Below the pieces are notes generated by a model. That model did not search any database and was not told the origin of the DNA. It saw only the letters and a program-made list of their open reading frames with translations. The position numbers and the translations under genes were made by a program. Shown here piece after piece: positions 41,207-50,584 of a stretch of 64,000 nucleotides of DNA (position 1 is the first letter of the stretch; the number at the start of each line of letters is the position of its first letter). Where the stretch lies: positions 62,001 to 126,000 of the forward strand of contig NZ_JADNRK010000002.1 in the NCBI RefSeq assembly GCF_015594845.1, written 5' to 3'. Origin of the DNA: Alkalibacter mobilis. Lineage in GTDB: Bacteria; Bacillota; Clostridia; Eubacteriales; Alkalibacteraceae.

Positions 41207-43384
41207 CTATGTTCTTGCTATTTCCTCCATGGTATAGGCTTCTATTTGATCGCCTTCCTTGATGTCATTGAATTTTTCCACGCCAATACCGCATTCATAT
41301 CCCTGTGCAACTTCCTTGGCATCGTCTTTAAATCTCTTCAATGAAGTCATCTTTCCTTCGAAGACAACGATACCGTCTCTGATTATTCTGACATCATTGT
41401 TTCTGTTTATTTTTCCGTTGGTAACATAACACCCAGCAATAGTGCCTAAATTCGGAACTTTGAAAGTTTGTCTGACTTCGGCTGTTCCAAGAACCACTTC
41501 TTTGTACTCAGGAGCCAACATACCCTTCATTGCCTGTTCAATATCCTCGATAGCATCATATATTACTCTGTAAAGTCTTATGTCAACTTCTTCTTTCTCC
41601 GCCATGGAACTGACATTATTTCCCGGTCTTACATTGAATCCTATTATTATGCCGTTTGAAGCAGCAGCCAGCATGACATCCGATTCGGAAATCGCACCTA
41701 CTCCACCGTGGATTATGTTTACTCTGACTTCTTCATTTGTAAGTTTTTCCAACGATTGCTTAAGTGCTTCCACAGAACCTTGAACATCACCTTTGATTAT
41801 AATGTTTATATCTTGAACTTCGCCTTGTTTGATTTGGCTGTAAAGGTCATCAAGCGACAATGGAGCACTTCTTTTTACCTTCTGCTCTTTAATGTAACTC
41901 TTGCGTTTTTCGGCGATCTGTCTTGCAGTTCTGTCATCCTTAACTGCATAAAATTCTTCACCGGCTTCTGGTACTTCGCTTAGTCCCAGTATCTCAACAG
42001 GTGTAGACGGACCGGCTGACTTCACTTTTTTGCCTTTGTCATTATTCATCGCTCTTATCTTGCCGTAAGCAACTCCGGATACAACTGCATCTCCAACTCT
42101 CAACGTACCTGCATTGACCAAAACAGTTGCTACAGTTCCTCTTCCCTTGTCAAGCTTTGCCTCTATGACAGTCCCTTTAGCCAATCTGTCCGGATTTGCT
42201 TTCAATTCCTGCACTTCAGCAACCAATATGATCATATCCAAGAGAGTGTCAAGACCTTCTCTTGTTTTTGCGGAAACCGGAACACAGATAGTATCACCAC
42301 CCCATTCCTCGGCAACAAGATTGTACTCGGTCAGTTCTTGTTTGACTTTATCGGGATTGGCTCCTGGTTTGTCTATTTTGTTGATTGCCACAATTATTGG
42401 AACTTTTGCGGCTTTGGCATGGTTGATGGCCTCAACGGTTTGAGGCATTACACCATCGTCAGCAGCTACGACCAATACGGCTATATCCGTGATGCTGGCG
42501 CCTCTGTGTCTCATTGCGGTAAAGGCTTCGTGACCCGGTGTATCGATAAAAGTTATCTGCTCTCCGTTTGCCTTGACAGTATATGCACCTATGTGCTGGG
42601 TTATTCCGCCGGCTTCTTTTTCGGTAACACTTGTCTTTCTTATTGCATCCAGCAAAGATGTCTTACCGTGATCTACGTGACCCATTACGGTAATTACAGG
42701 TGCTCTGTGTTTTAATTTTGCCTCGTCCTCAACTTCTTCCAGTGTTTCAGCAAGAATTTCTGCTACTTCCTCTTCAACATCTTCCAATTGGATCTGTATG
42801 TCCAATTCTGTTGCTACCACTTCAGCTGTCTCAAAATCAATTTCCTGATTTATTGAAGCCATTATACCCAATCCTATCAAGGTCTTGATTATTTCCGTTG
42901 AAGGAACGTTGATTTTAGCTGCAAAATCACCTACGGTCAAAGATGTAGGGATCATGATGATTGTTTCTTCCTTATCGTCATCGTCTCTTTTCTTTTTGTA
43001 CGCTGTTCTGGACTTCTTCTCTTTTTTGCTGTTATCGATGGCAACAGGGATAATGTTTCTCTTTTTTTTGTTCTTTCGCGGATCTTTTTTAGGATCACGT
43101 TTTTGAGTTTGCTTTTTATCTCCCGATTTTTCAGCACCTTCGTCTGCACTTTTCTGTACGGGCTGTGGTTTTGATTGATCTTGGGATTTTTCTTCTTTCA
43201 CCGGGGCTTGCGGCTTGTCGTCTGCGTCTTTTTTAAAATTGTTTTTGAAATACTTGACCTGTTGATCCGTCAAAGCGCTCATGTGATTTTTTACCGGTAT
43301 GTCCATTTTATTTAAAATCCCTACCAGTTCCTTGCTGTTTATTTCGTATTCCTTTGCTAAATCATATACTCTTAGTTTGCTCAT
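41207..43384 (-). CDS. infB: Translation initiation factor IF-2
   Basis: 725 residues, a fairly short IF-2. The N-terminal IF2N helix domain (1-50) is followed by a Lys/Asp-rich low-complexity linker (about 51-140), a second IF2N domain (about 147-200), and the GTPase with G1 GHVDHGKTS (235-243), 'DTPGHEAF' (G3) and 'NKID' (G4), then the C1 and C2 domains that bind fMet-tRNA. It recruits initiator tRNA to the 30S subunit. The start overlaps the ylxQ stop by four bases. Confidence 0.97.
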   Translation of the reverse strand: MSKLRVYDLAKEYEINSKELVGILNKMDIPVKNHMSALTDQQVKYFKNNFKKDADDKPQAPVKEEKSQDQSKPQPVQKSADEGAEKSGDKKQTQKRDPKKDPRKNKKKRNIIPVAIDNSKKEKKSRTAYKKKRDDDDKEETIIMIPTSLTVGDFAAKINVPSTEIIKTLIGLGIMASINQEIDFETAEVVATELDIQIQLEDVEEEVAEILAETLEEVEDEAKLKHRAPVITVMGHVDHGKTSLLDAIRKTSVTEKEAGGITQHIGAYTVKANGEQITFIDTPGHEAFTAMRHRGASITDIAVLVVAADDGVMPQTVEAINHAKAAKVPIIVAINKIDKPGANPDKVKQELTEYNLVAEEWGGDTICVPVSAKTREGLDTLLDMIILVAEVQELKANPDRLAKGTVIEAKLDKGRGTVATVLVNAGTLRVGDAVVSGVAYGKIRAMNNDKGKKVKSAGPSTPVEILGLSEVPEAGEEFYAVKDDRTARQIAEKRKSYIKEQKVKRSAPLSLDDLYSQIKQGEVQDINIIIKGDVQGSVEALKQSLEKLTNEEVRVNIIHGGVGAISESDVMLAAASNGIIIGFNVRPGNNVSSMAEKEEVDIRLYRVIYDAIEDIEQAMKGMLAPEYKEVVLGTAEVRQTFKVPNLGTIAGCYVTNGKINRNNDVRIIRDGIVVFEGKMTSLKRFKDDAKEVAQGYECGIGVEKFNDIKEGDQIEAYTMEEIART

Positions 43385-43710
43385 ATAACTCCCCCTGTTT
43401 CTTTTATATTCTCATAAATATCCATAATGTTCCTGCTCTGGTTTTCGTCTGTAAAACCTATTACTGCAGCTTGCTTCTTTCCGAGAGCTTTTCCCAAATC
43501 TTCCTTTGTGGAAAATTTCAGGACCGGAATTCCCAACTCATTGCAGAATCTCTCGTATTTGTTCCATATTCTTTCGGAGGTGTCCTCCGCTACCAGTACA
43601 AGTCTTATTGAACCTCTGTTGAGATCCTTTTCCACCATATGGTCACCCATGACGATCCTGCCTGATTTTTTACATATTCCAATAAAATTCAAAAGCTTAT
43701 TTTTTTGCAT
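43381..43710 (-). CDS. L7Ae-family ribosomal protein (YlxQ-like)
   Basis: 109 residues. L7Ae/L30e/S12e fold: '[23 protein letters not shown]' and '[16 protein letters not shown]' with '[20 protein letters not shown]'. YlxQ proteins bind kink-turn RNAs, but their cellular target in Firmicutes is not settled. It overlaps ylxR by 14 bp and infB by four, matching the conserved nusA-ylxR-ylxQ-infB order. Confidence 0.92.
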   Translation of the reverse strand: MQKNKLLNFIGICKKSGRIVMGDHMVEKDLNRGSIRLVLVAEDTSERIWNKYERFCNELGIPVLKFSTKEDLGKALGKKQAAVIGFTDENQSRNIMDIYENIKETGGVI

Positions 43711-43963
43711 TTTTTATTTCTTCCACCACTTTATTTTTAGTTTCTGCATCTATATCCATCTTGAAGGCCCTGTTCAATGCATTTTTTTTGATTATTCCCT
43801 CTATGCATTCGTCTTCTCCACAAAGATAGGCGCCTCTACCATTGGCTTTACCGGTAGGATCGTAAAAAATTTCTCCCTCTTTGTTTCTGACCACACGGAC
43901 AAGATTTCTTTTTTCTATTTTTTTACCGCACACTACACACGTTCTTTGAGGTATTTTTTTCAT
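43697..43963 (-). CDS. ylxR: YlxR family RNA-binding protein
   Basis: 88 residues of the YlxR/DUF448 family. The signature 'IPQRTCVVCGKK...LVRVV' near the start and 'GRGAYLCGEDECI' are present. Members have been reported to bind nucleic acid and, in B. subtilis, to influence transcription; in Clostridioides/Clostridium-type bacteria the family (RnpM) was reported to interact with RNase P. Here it lies between nusA (15 bp) and ylxQ (14-bp overlap). Confidence 0.94.
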   Translation of the reverse strand: MKKIPQRTCVVCGKKIEKRNLVRVVRNKEGEIFYDPTGKANGRGAYLCGEDECIEGIIKKNALNRAFKMDIDAETKNKVVEEIKNAKK

Positions 43964-43978
43964 ACTGACCTCCCATGA

Positions 43979-45067
43979 TCATAACTCGAGATCTTCCAGC
44001 AAATCTTCTTCAAGCTTGTCAATGTTTTCCATGGCTTCACTTTGGCTCTTGCTTTTTATATCAATCTTCCAACCAGTGAGTTTTGCAGCCAATCTCGCAT
44101 TTTGACCTTCTTTGCCTATAGCCAGTGAAAGCTGATAGTCATCCACCACAACGAGAGCTGATTTTTCCAATTCATTGATATCCACCCTCAGAACCTTGGC
44201 CGGACTTAAGGAACTGGCGATATATTCTTTTGGATCATCGCTCCATTTAATTATATCGATTTTTTCTCCGTTCAATTCATCTACTATGTTCTGGACTCTT
44301 ATTCCTTTAGGTCCTACACAAGATCCTACAGGATCAATATTGGAGTCCATGGCAAACACTGCAATCTTGGTTCTGGAACCGGCTTCTCTCGAAATTGACT
44401 TGATAAGAACAGTCCCATCGTATATTTCTGGAACTTCGCTTTCAAAAAGTCTTTTAACAAGACCGGGGTGAGTCCTCGAAACAAGAATTTGCGGGCCTTT
44501 GGTAGTTTTCTTTACTTCCAGGACGTAAACCTTTATCCTCTTGTTCTGATCATACGTTTCCCCCTGAACCTGTTCGGTAGGAAGCATGATACCTTCGGTT
44601 TTTCCCAAGTCGATAAAAATGTTGTTTTTCTCTTTTCTTTGAATGACGCCGTTGATGATTTCATCTTCCCTTTCTATGAACTGGTTGAAGATGATGTTTC
44701 TTTCCGCTTCTTTAATTTTTTGCACAACCTGCTGTTTGGCATTCTGCGCGGCTATTCTTCCAAAGTTTTTTGGCTTGATCTCTATTTCAGCCACGTCTTC
44801 CAACTCATATGACTGATTGATTGTTTTGGCTTCCTCCAATGAAATCTGTACAGTAGGATCTTCCACGTTTTCAACTACCTTTTTTAGCGCATGTACATTT
44901 ATCTCTCCGGTCTCCCTGTCGATATTGATTTTTATTTCGTGATTACTGCCGTAATTTTTTTTATACGCACTAGTTATTGCCAATTCAATGGCGTCGATCA
45001 GTTCCTCCTTGTTTATTCCCTTTTCTTTTTCTACTGAGTCCAATGCCAGCATGAAATCTTTGTTCAT
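43979..45067 (-). CDS. nusA: Transcription termination/antitermination factor NusA
   Basis: 362 residues, the short Firmicute form without the C-terminal acidic repeats of E. coli NusA. The N-terminal RNA-polymerase-binding domain (1-130) is followed by S1 (about 133-200, 'INGVIQRKEKNNIFIDLGKTEG') and two KH domains ('CVGPKGIRVQNIVDEL' and 'LAIGKEGQNARLAAKLTGW'). NusA stimulates pausing and intrinsic termination; in B. subtilis it is reported to control its own operon through termination. A matching attenuator-like leader precedes rimP here (45602-45656). A 50-bp gap separates it from rimP. Confidence 0.97.
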   Translation of the reverse strand: MNKDFMLALDSVEKEKGINKEELIDAIELAITSAYKKNYGSNHEIKINIDRETGEINVHALKKVVENVEDPTVQISLEEAKTINQSYELEDVAEIEIKPKNFGRIAAQNAKQQVVQKIKEAERNIIFNQFIEREDEIINGVIQRKEKNNIFIDLGKTEGIMLPTEQVQGETYDQNKRIKVYVLEVKKTTKGPQILVSRTHPGLVKRLFESEVPEIYDGTVLIKSISREAGSRTKIAVFAMDSNIDPVGSCVGPKGIRVQNIVDELNGEKIDIIKWSDDPKEYIASSLSPAKVLRVDINELEKSALVVVDDYQLSLAIGKEGQNARLAAKLTGWKIDIKSKSQSEAMENIDKLEEDLLEDLEL

Positions 45068-45117
45068 AATTTTTCAAAACCTCCGTTTACTTTACCTGTT
45101 GTTTATGACTTCAAACC

Positions 45118-45582
45118 TTAAAATTCGAAATACAACTTGGCACTTCCTACATTTTTATATGGAATTTCTATGGATTTGTCTTTATCTATAATCAATAACA
45201 GATTTTCGCCGACAATACCTTTATTTACTCCCTTGTAATACTTGCTTCCATCCAATTGAGTATATAAAGTAACCTCTATTTCCTTATCAAGGTATCTCTC
45301 AAAATCAGACGGCTTTTTCAGTGGCCTGTCCAGCCCTGGTGAAGACACTTCTAAAAAGTAGCTGGATTGTATGGGATCTGTTCGATCGAGCCATTCATTT
45401 ATCTTGCCGCTGAATGTTTGGCAATCTTCCAAAGTTACTCCACCGTCTTTGTCTATATATATTCTTAGAAACCAATTTTGGCCCTCTTTAAGGTACTCTA
45501 CATCAACTAGTTCGAAGCCCATGGACTCAGCGATAGGATCTGCAGCTTCCTTTACCAAATCCTCAGTTTTTATTTTAGCCAT
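45118..45582 (-). CDS. rimP: Ribosome maturation factor RimP
   Basis: 154 residues from the ATG at 45582, which has AGGAGGTG seven bases upstream; a longer frame to 45609 would overlap the attenuator hairpin. It has the N-terminal domain ('PIAESMGFELVDVEYLKEGQ', 'RIYIDKDGGVTLEDC') and the C-terminal SH3-like domain. RimP helps assemble the 30S head. It is the first gene of the nusA-infB operon and has its own promoter (45660-45688) and a terminator-like leader, which suggests regulated read-through. Confidence 0.95.
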   Translation of the reverse strand: MAKIKTEDLVKEAADPIAESMGFELVDVEYLKEGQNWFLRIYIDKDGGVTLEDCQTFSGKINEWLDRTDPIQSSYFLEVSSPGLDRPLKKPSDFERYLDKEIEVTLYTQLDGSKYYKGVNKGIVGENLLLIIDKDKSIEIPYKNVGSAKLYFEF

Positions 45583-45601
45583 TTTAACACCTCCTGTATT
45601 A

Positions 45602-45656
45602 AACAACAAAGAGCGGGTTTATCCCACTCTTCGTAAAGTTCACTCAAATTGTTGTT
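45602..45656 (-). promoter_or_regulatory. Attenuator-like leader of the rimP-nusA-infB operon
   Basis: On the minus strand the hairpin AAGAGTGGG-ATAAA-CCCGCTCTT (45609-45631) is followed by TGTTGTTTAAT, a terminator-like stem with a weak U-tract, only 20 bases before the rimP start. Upstream, near the predicted +1, AACAACAA (45649-45656) is an exact complement of TTGTTGTT (45602-45609) in that tract. The leader can thus either form the terminator with a free U-tract or pair the tract with its own 5' end. No protein or tRNA ligand is evident; NusA is an obvious candidate. Confidence 0.65.
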
Positions 45657-45659
45657 ATC

Positions 45660-45688
45660 ATCATAACATACTTTTGATAAATTTTCAA
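45660..45688 (-). promoter_or_regulatory. Sigma-A promoter of the rimP operon
   Basis: TTGAAA (45683-45688), 17-bp spacer, TATGAT (45660-45665) on the minus strand. It lies between the metallo-hydrolase stop and the rimP leader, so this operon no longer depends on polC read-through. Confidence 0.75.
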
Positions 45689-45724
45689 GTATATCAGACC
45701 CGGGTTATTTTTACGAATCGAAGG

Positions 45725-46480
45725 TCAGAGAATAAATTCGGAACATATGTCGGGGGTTGACACGCTACCAGTAAATTCTGTTGCCGCCCTGGCTCTCATC
45801 AATTCCAAATTTCCATCGCTTGGAAGATGGATCAAACAGAGTTTTTTTGCACCCGACAACTCGGCGATTTTCCCAGCCTCCAGATCCGACATGTGGCCTA
45901 TCCCCGTTGAATGTTTCGTATTTTTTGAAACTGTGGCTTCGCACAATAACAAGTCGGCTTCCCTCATGTAGTCTTTATGAGATTCTTCAAAAGAACTGTC
46001 CGTATGATAAACCAATACTTTTCCGCACTTTTCGATCCTAAATCCATAACATTCTATAGTATGGTTTAATTTCTTGACCGTAATTATCGTACCTGCCAAA
46101 CTTATTTTCATTCCGTCCGAAAGAGCAAAGGTTTCATAATAAGGGTATTGTATGGCATTCCACATAATATCCGGTGTTTGAGGCGCATACACCTTCAACT
46201 TGTTTTTTCTAAGACCCGTTCTCGTTGAAAAATTCACTGTATATCCCAGGCAACCCAAATCCCCCATGTGATCATAGTGGAGATGTGAAATCAACACACC
46301 TTTCAAATCATCGTCTGCGTTACCTAATCCAACGTATTTTGATAAAACTCCACTGCCAATATCTATCAGGAATCTGCCTTCTTCAGTTGTGATCAATACT
46401 CCGCTTGTGGCGCCGCCAGGTTGTGGAAAAGCACCCCACCATCCCAAAATATTTATCTTGAAAAATTTTTTGTCATTCAT
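45725..46480 (-). CDS. Metallo-beta-lactamase fold hydrolase (YhfI-like)
   Basis: 251 residues. The zinc motif HLHYDH (66-71) and 'GSGVLSKYV' before it are clear; further ligands are likely in 'VYHTDSSFEESHK' and 'LCLIHLPSDGN'. There is no signal peptide, so it should be cytoplasmic. Related folds include RNase Z, PhnP-type phosphodiesterases and YhfI; the substrate cannot be read from sequence. Its start overlaps the end of the ABC ATPase gene by eight bases, making it the fourth gene of the transporter operon. A role in cleaving the imported compound is therefore plausible but inferred. Confidence 0.85.
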   Translation of the reverse strand: MNDKKFFKINILGWWGAFPQPGGATSGVLITTEEGRFLIDIGSGVLSKYVGLGNADDDLKGVLISHLHYDHMGDLGCLGYTVNFSTRTGLRKNKLKVYAPQTPDIMWNAIQYPYYETFALSDGMKISLAGTIITVKKLNHTIECYGFRIEKCGKVLVYHTDSSFEESHKDYMREADLLLCEATVSKNTKHSTGIGHMSDLEAGKIAELSGAKKLCLIHLPSDGNLELMRARAATEFTGSVSTPDICSEFIL

Positions 46481-47549
46481 CCAACCACACTGCTTTCTTG
46501 ATTACTACTTCGACTTTTTTCCCTTCCTCCCACATATAATCTACATCCATCAACATCCTGACCAGTTCTTCACCGTTTCCTTCAATGACTACATAGTACT
46601 CGATTTGACTGCCTTGGTATAAATTACGTACGATTTTGGCAACCAGTCCTGAATTTTCTTCGGGATCTATATGGTGAGCACGAACAGATATAAATCCATG
46701 GGTTTTATCGGATTTCTTATATGGTACTTTTAGTTTGTAGTCTTTGGATACCTCCACTTCCATCATTCCATTTTCATCAGGTTCCTGATCCGGATCTTTT
46801 CTTGCTTTAATAATATTGGCTGAACCTATGAATTTTGCTACAAAACTATTATATGGATTTTCGTAAAGTTCAAATGGAGAGGCGTACTGTTCCAAATATC
46901 CGTCCCTTACCACAGCAACCTTGTCGGACATGGTCATGGCTTCTATTTGGTCGTGAGTGACGTTTATAATAGTCACATTTTGAGTTTTTTGGATTTCCTT
47001 TATTTCACCTCTCATCTCCTCCCGCAAAGCAGCATCAAGGTTTGACAGGGGTTCGTCCAAAAGCAGCAGTTTTGGTTTTAGAATGAGAGCTCTGGCAAGT
47101 GCAACCCTTTGTTGTTGACCACCTGAAAGTTCGTGAGCCATCCTTTTTTCATAACCGGTCAAATGAACGATCCTCAATACCCGCGCAACCTCGGCTTCCA
47201 TCAAACTTTTATCAGTCTTCCGTATCTTGAGAGGATACGCTACATTGTTGTAAACATTCATATGCGGCCACACAGCGTAAGTCTGAAAGACCATGCCGAT
47301 ATTTCTGTTTTCGGGTGTTACTTCAGGTATGTTGTTCTCTACATCGACCAAAACCCTGTCATCGAGAACGATCCTTCCACCGGTGGGTTTTATGAACCCT
47401 GCGATCATTCTAAGTATAGTGGTCTTGCCACAGCCCGAAGGGCCAACGATAGTCATGAGCTCTCCATTATCCACATCCAAACTGATATTGTTGACTACCG
47501 GATTGTCTCCGTATTTTTTCAGCAGATTTCTTATTTCCAATTTTGCCAT
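46473..47549 (-). CDS. ABC transporter ATP-binding protein (FbpC/PotA type)
   Basis: 358 residues. Walker A GPSGCGKTT (about 38-46), signature LSGGQQQRVALARAL, Walker B 'LLLLDEPLSNLD' and the H-loop 'NVTHDQIEAMTMSDKVAV' are intact. A C-terminal TOBE-like regulatory domain (about 240-350, 'FISVRAHHIDPEE') follows, as in ferric iron, spermidine and aminoethylphosphonate importers. It is 14 bp after the permease gene and overlaps the hydrolase gene by eight bases. The substrate is discussed under the binding protein at 49369-50418. Confidence 0.93.
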   Translation of the reverse strand: MAKLEIRNLLKKYGDNPVVNNISLDVDNGELMTIVGPSGCGKTTILRMIAGFIKPTGGRIVLDDRVLVDVENNIPEVTPENRNIGMVFQTYAVWPHMNVYNNVAYPLKIRKTDKSLMEAEVARVLRIVHLTGYEKRMAHELSGGQQQRVALARALILKPKLLLLDEPLSNLDAALREEMRGEIKEIQKTQNVTIINVTHDQIEAMTMSDKVAVVRDGYLEQYASPFELYENPYNSFVAKFIGSANIIKARKDPDQEPDENGMMEVEVSKDYKLKVPYKKSDKTHGFISVRAHHIDPEENSGLVAKIVRNLYQGSQIEYYVVIEGNGEELVRMLMDVDYMWEEGKKVEVVIKKAVWLDE

Positions 47550-47563
47550 TCCATTCCCCCCAA

Positions 47564-49267
47564 TCAGTCTTCTCTGGATAAATTATTGATCGTCACGTTT
47601 ATCATGACTACCAGGATTATCAAAACTATTGCAATTGAAGCAGTCAGTAGTATCCTGCCTTCTTCTTTTGCCGAATATACTATAGTTCCAATGGTTTCGT
47701 TTCTTACCGACCATAAAAGCGCGGACAGGGAAATTTCAGATAAAGTAGGAGCCACTACAAGAAAAAATGATCCGATCAAGCTGGTTTTCAACAATGGTAA
47801 CATAATGTCCCTAAATGATCGTAAATGCGTGGCACCAGATATTCTGGCTGCTTCTTCCAAAGATGGGTCTATTTGGCTTATTGCTCCTGATATATTATTG
47901 TATCCCAAATTCATGAATCTGGCAGTGTAAGCTATGAGTAAAATCCAAATGGTGTTATATAGCCTGTAATTCAAAAGCGGCAATTCCTGGGAAAAAGCCA
48001 AAATCATGGCTAAGGCGATTATCGTACCAGGTACGGCATACGGTAGTGTGACCATGGTCTGCATGAATCTTATTCCCTTTACCCCTTTAACTCCACCTCT
48101 TATGGCTATATATGCAATGACAAGGGTCGCTATAGTGATTATCGCACCACTGCTCACAGATAAAAAGACACTATTTCCAAAAGCCCTCTTAATATTTTGA
48201 ATTTCCAAAAGCCTCGTATAGTTTCTAAAAGTTGCATTGTCAAAAGCGAAAGGCAACCCGTAAACCTTGGTGAATGAAGTTACCAAGGTGGAGGCAATAG
48301 GAGCAAATGTAGACATCAAAAACACAAAAGACAACAAAGAGAAAAGTAAAACTTTTGCTTTTTTCTTGAGTTTTGTAGGTTCGACAGAAGCACTCTTTCC
48401 ACTGACTACAACGAATTTATTTGTTTTAAGCACCCTGTTGTACGACCACAGGCCCACTAGACCAAACAAGGCCAAGAATAGAGAATACGCAGAGGCTATT
48501 TGAAGATTGTTGGCCATATCAGTCCTGTTCACCAGATAATATATTTGGGTCGTCATCAAATTTATCCTGTTGGGCGCTCCCAAGATCGACGAAACACCAA
48601 AATCTGCCAATATGAACATGAACGTCAACAACATGGCTCCGATGATAGATGGCGATATCAACGGCAGTGTGATGTCCCTTAAGGTCCTCCATGGTGATGC
48701 TCCGGATATTCTTGCCGCCTCCTCCACAGATGCTGATATCTTCTTCATTGTCGGCAACACAACTATAAAGGAAATGGCATAACGATACATGGTCATGACA
48801 AATATCATACCCCCGATACTATAAACGTTGAACGGGGAGCTGTTTAAATGAAAAACATTTATAAAGGCCTTGTTTATATATCCTACGGGACCAAGAAGAA
48901 AAGTCCAAGCTATTGCTCCGATAAACGGAGGTATAAAGTATGGTATCGCTAAAAGTCTCTGCCAATACTTTTTACCCGGCACATCTGTTCTTACTACCGC
49001 CCAAGCCAAGAATACTCCCAAAGCTGTAGAAAATGCCGTCGATGACAATACTACTTTAAATGAATTTGTCATGCTTCGAACAATTGACTTGTCGGTAAAT
49101 ACAGTTATATAGTTGTCCAAACCATACCCTTCTCCAACCTTGAAGCTGTTTATTATCAGCTCTATCGATGGATAAACGACGGCAAACACAAGAAAAGACA
49201 CTACCACCCACCAGATCAATGTTGGTCCAAAGGATCTTTGATCATTGGTTTTCATACCTCCCGACAT
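47564..49267 (-). CDS. ABC transporter permease, fused two-domain FbpB type
   Basis: 567 residues from the ATG at 49267, seven bases after AAAGGTGG; an earlier GTG at 49285 contains that site. About twelve membrane helices are seen, in two homologous halves. Each half has an EAA loop that docks to the ATPase: 'EEAARISGASPWRTLRDITLP' in the first and 'EEAARISGATHLRSFRDIMLP' in the second. Fusing both halves in one chain is typical for ferric-type and phosphonate-type importers. It lies between the binding protein gene (101-bp gap with a hairpin) and the ATPase gene (14 bp). Confidence 0.94.
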   Translation of the reverse strand: MSGGMKTNDQRSFGPTLIWWVVVSFLVFAVVYPSIELIINSFKVGEGYGLDNYITVFTDKSIVRSMTNSFKVVLSSTAFSTALGVFLAWAVVRTDVPGKKYWQRLLAIPYFIPPFIGAIAWTFLLGPVGYINKAFINVFHLNSSPFNVYSIGGMIFVMTMYRYAISFIVVLPTMKKISASVEEAARISGASPWRTLRDITLPLISPSIIGAMLLTFMFILADFGVSSILGAPNRINLMTTQIYYLVNRTDMANNLQIASAYSLFLALFGLVGLWSYNRVLKTNKFVVVSGKSASVEPTKLKKKAKVLLFSLLSFVFLMSTFAPIASTLVTSFTKVYGLPFAFDNATFRNYTRLLEIQNIKRAFGNSVFLSVSSGAIITIATLVIAYIAIRGGVKGVKGIRFMQTMVTLPYAVPGTIIALAMILAFSQELPLLNYRLYNTIWILLIAYTARFMNLGYNNISGAISQIDPSLEEAARISGATHLRSFRDIMLPLLKTSLIGSFFLVVAPTLSEISLSALLWSVRNETIGTIVYSAKEEGRILLTASIAIVLIILVVMINVTINNLSRED

Positions 49268-49313
49268 ATAAAAACCACCTTTCACAGTCGGATTGCCCGA
49301 ATTAAACTACGAA

Positions 49314-49342
49314 GCAGGAGTCAGTTAAGAACTGACCCTGCC
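49314..49342 (-). terminator. Hairpin between binding-protein and permease genes (possible attenuator)
   Basis: GCAGGGTCAGTT pairs with AACTGACTCCTGC on the minus strand with one bulge, but only TTCGTAGTTT follows, so it is a weak terminator. Such stems commonly raise the level of binding protein over the membrane parts by stopping or stabilising transcripts. Confidence 0.5.
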
Positions 49343-49368
49343 CTTAAAATCATCTGAATCAAGAATCA

Positions 49369-50418
49369 TTACTCAGCTCCAAAAATCCTCACGTACTCCG
49401 CCCTTATGGCATCTGCATTTTCAACATAAAAATCAAGATCAAATGGCATTACAGTAATATCTTCTATGGTCGGTACATCTGTTCCCTCTGCAGCGTCACT
49501 GTTCATGGGCACATATCCCTGTTCTACGAACAGCTTCTGATTATCCACTGTAAACATGAATTCAACAAGTGCTTTTGCTGCATCTATATTGTCTTCTTCT
49601 ATTGTTTCCACTATACACAATGGCGTAGGGATCATAACCGCACCGGATTCAGGATACACATAATCTACAGGCGACCCCTCTTTTTTGGCATTTCTTGGAA
49701 GGTAATCTACAACTACAACAGCTTCATATTCACCGGATGCCACTTTTGTGGACAACGTCCCGTTCGATTGCTCCATTTTTACATCGATAGCCTTCAAATC
49801 ATTGTACCAGTCCCAACCCACCAGATCTTCGTTTTGTATATGTCCCACGAGAGTGGTAAACGCTCCACCCGAATAATTGGGATTTGCCAGTGCCACCACA
49901 CTTCTGTAATCTTCAGTCGTTATATCCTTCCAATCTTTTGGCGGATCGCTAACTTTAGTCGTGTTATAGGCTATGACGGAATAAATCGCACGAACTTCAT
50001 GTCCCATCCCGTCATTGTACTTGTAATCTGCCGGAAGATCAGATACAGCATCCGGAGTAAAATGATATATCAGCCCTTGATCATCCAAATTATACATGTA
50101 GCCGATGTCTGCAAACCAAATAATGTCTGCATCAGTTCCACCTGCTTGAAGTTCGGTGTCCAACTTTGCTTTCACATCTCCTGTCCCCGATCTGAACAAT
50201 TCGTACGTGACGCCAGGATTTGCATCGGTAAATGCATCCAGCATTTCCGTCACCAGATCCTGAGGTTCCGAGGTATAAATAACCAGATGGCCTGTTATTT
50301 CTGAATCTCCATTGTCACCACCATTGCCATCGCCGTTATCACCATCATCAGTACCCGAACAACCTGCAATTGCAAACACAAATAACAACGACAAAATCAA
50401 AACCAAAAATTTTTTCAT
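49369..50418 (-). CDS. ABC transporter substrate-binding lipoprotein (FbpA/AfuA-like)
   Basis: 349 residues. The signal peptide ends in a good lipobox (AIAGC, Cys19), then a Gly/Asp/Asn-rich linker, then a type II periplasmic-binding fold from about residue 44 ('LVIYTSEPQDLVTEMLDAF', 'DADIIWFADIGYM'). The family includes ferric-ion, hexose-phosphate (AfuA) and aminoethylphosphonate binders. The adjacent Tyr-Tyr pair that holds iron in FbpA is not present: the corresponding region reads 'VVVVDYLPRNAKKEG'. No Fur box was found upstream. An organophosphate or phosphonate ligand is therefore at least as likely as iron. It is first in the operon with permease, ATPase and metallo-hydrolase. Confidence 0.88.
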   Translation of the reverse strand: MKKFLVLILSLLFVFAIAGCSGTDDGDNGDGNGGDNGDSEITGHLVIYTSEPQDLVTEMLDAFTDANPGVTYELFRSGTGDVKAKLDTELQAGGTDADIIWFADIGYMYNLDDQGLIYHFTPDAVSDLPADYKYNDGMGHEVRAIYSVIAYNTTKVSDPPKDWKDITTEDYRSVVALANPNYSGGAFTTLVGHIQNEDLVGWDWYNDLKAIDVKMEQSNGTLSTKVASGEYEAVVVVDYLPRNAKKEGSPVDYVYPESGAVMIPTPLCIVETIEEDNIDAAKALVEFMFTVDNQKLFVEQGYVPMNSDAAEGTDVPTIEDITVMPFDLDFYVENADAIRAEYVRIFGAE

Positions 50419-50584
50419 TCCCTTTCCTCCTAATTATTAATTAAATTTGAGCAAAAATGTCAATGTGTATTTAATCGTGTTAAAATCGCGTCCTATTGCA
50501 CAATTACCCAATTTCAATTAGAATAAAACAAAGTCATCAGGATATTGGAATACTTAGTATAATATGTTAATAAGGAAGTGGAAA

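Noticed and set aside
50419-50463. TTGACA at 50458-50463 as promoter for the binding-protein gene
   Set aside because: Any -10 at correct spacing would put the start of transcription inside the ribosome binding site; the boxes there are poor.
50419-50563. Fur box upstream of the FbpA-like gene
   Set aside because: AT-rich stretches exist but none approaches TGATAATNATTATCA.
50558-50563. TATAAT as promoter of the mgtC-like gene
   Set aside because: No acceptable -35 box at 16-18 bp, and the start would fall at the ribosome site.
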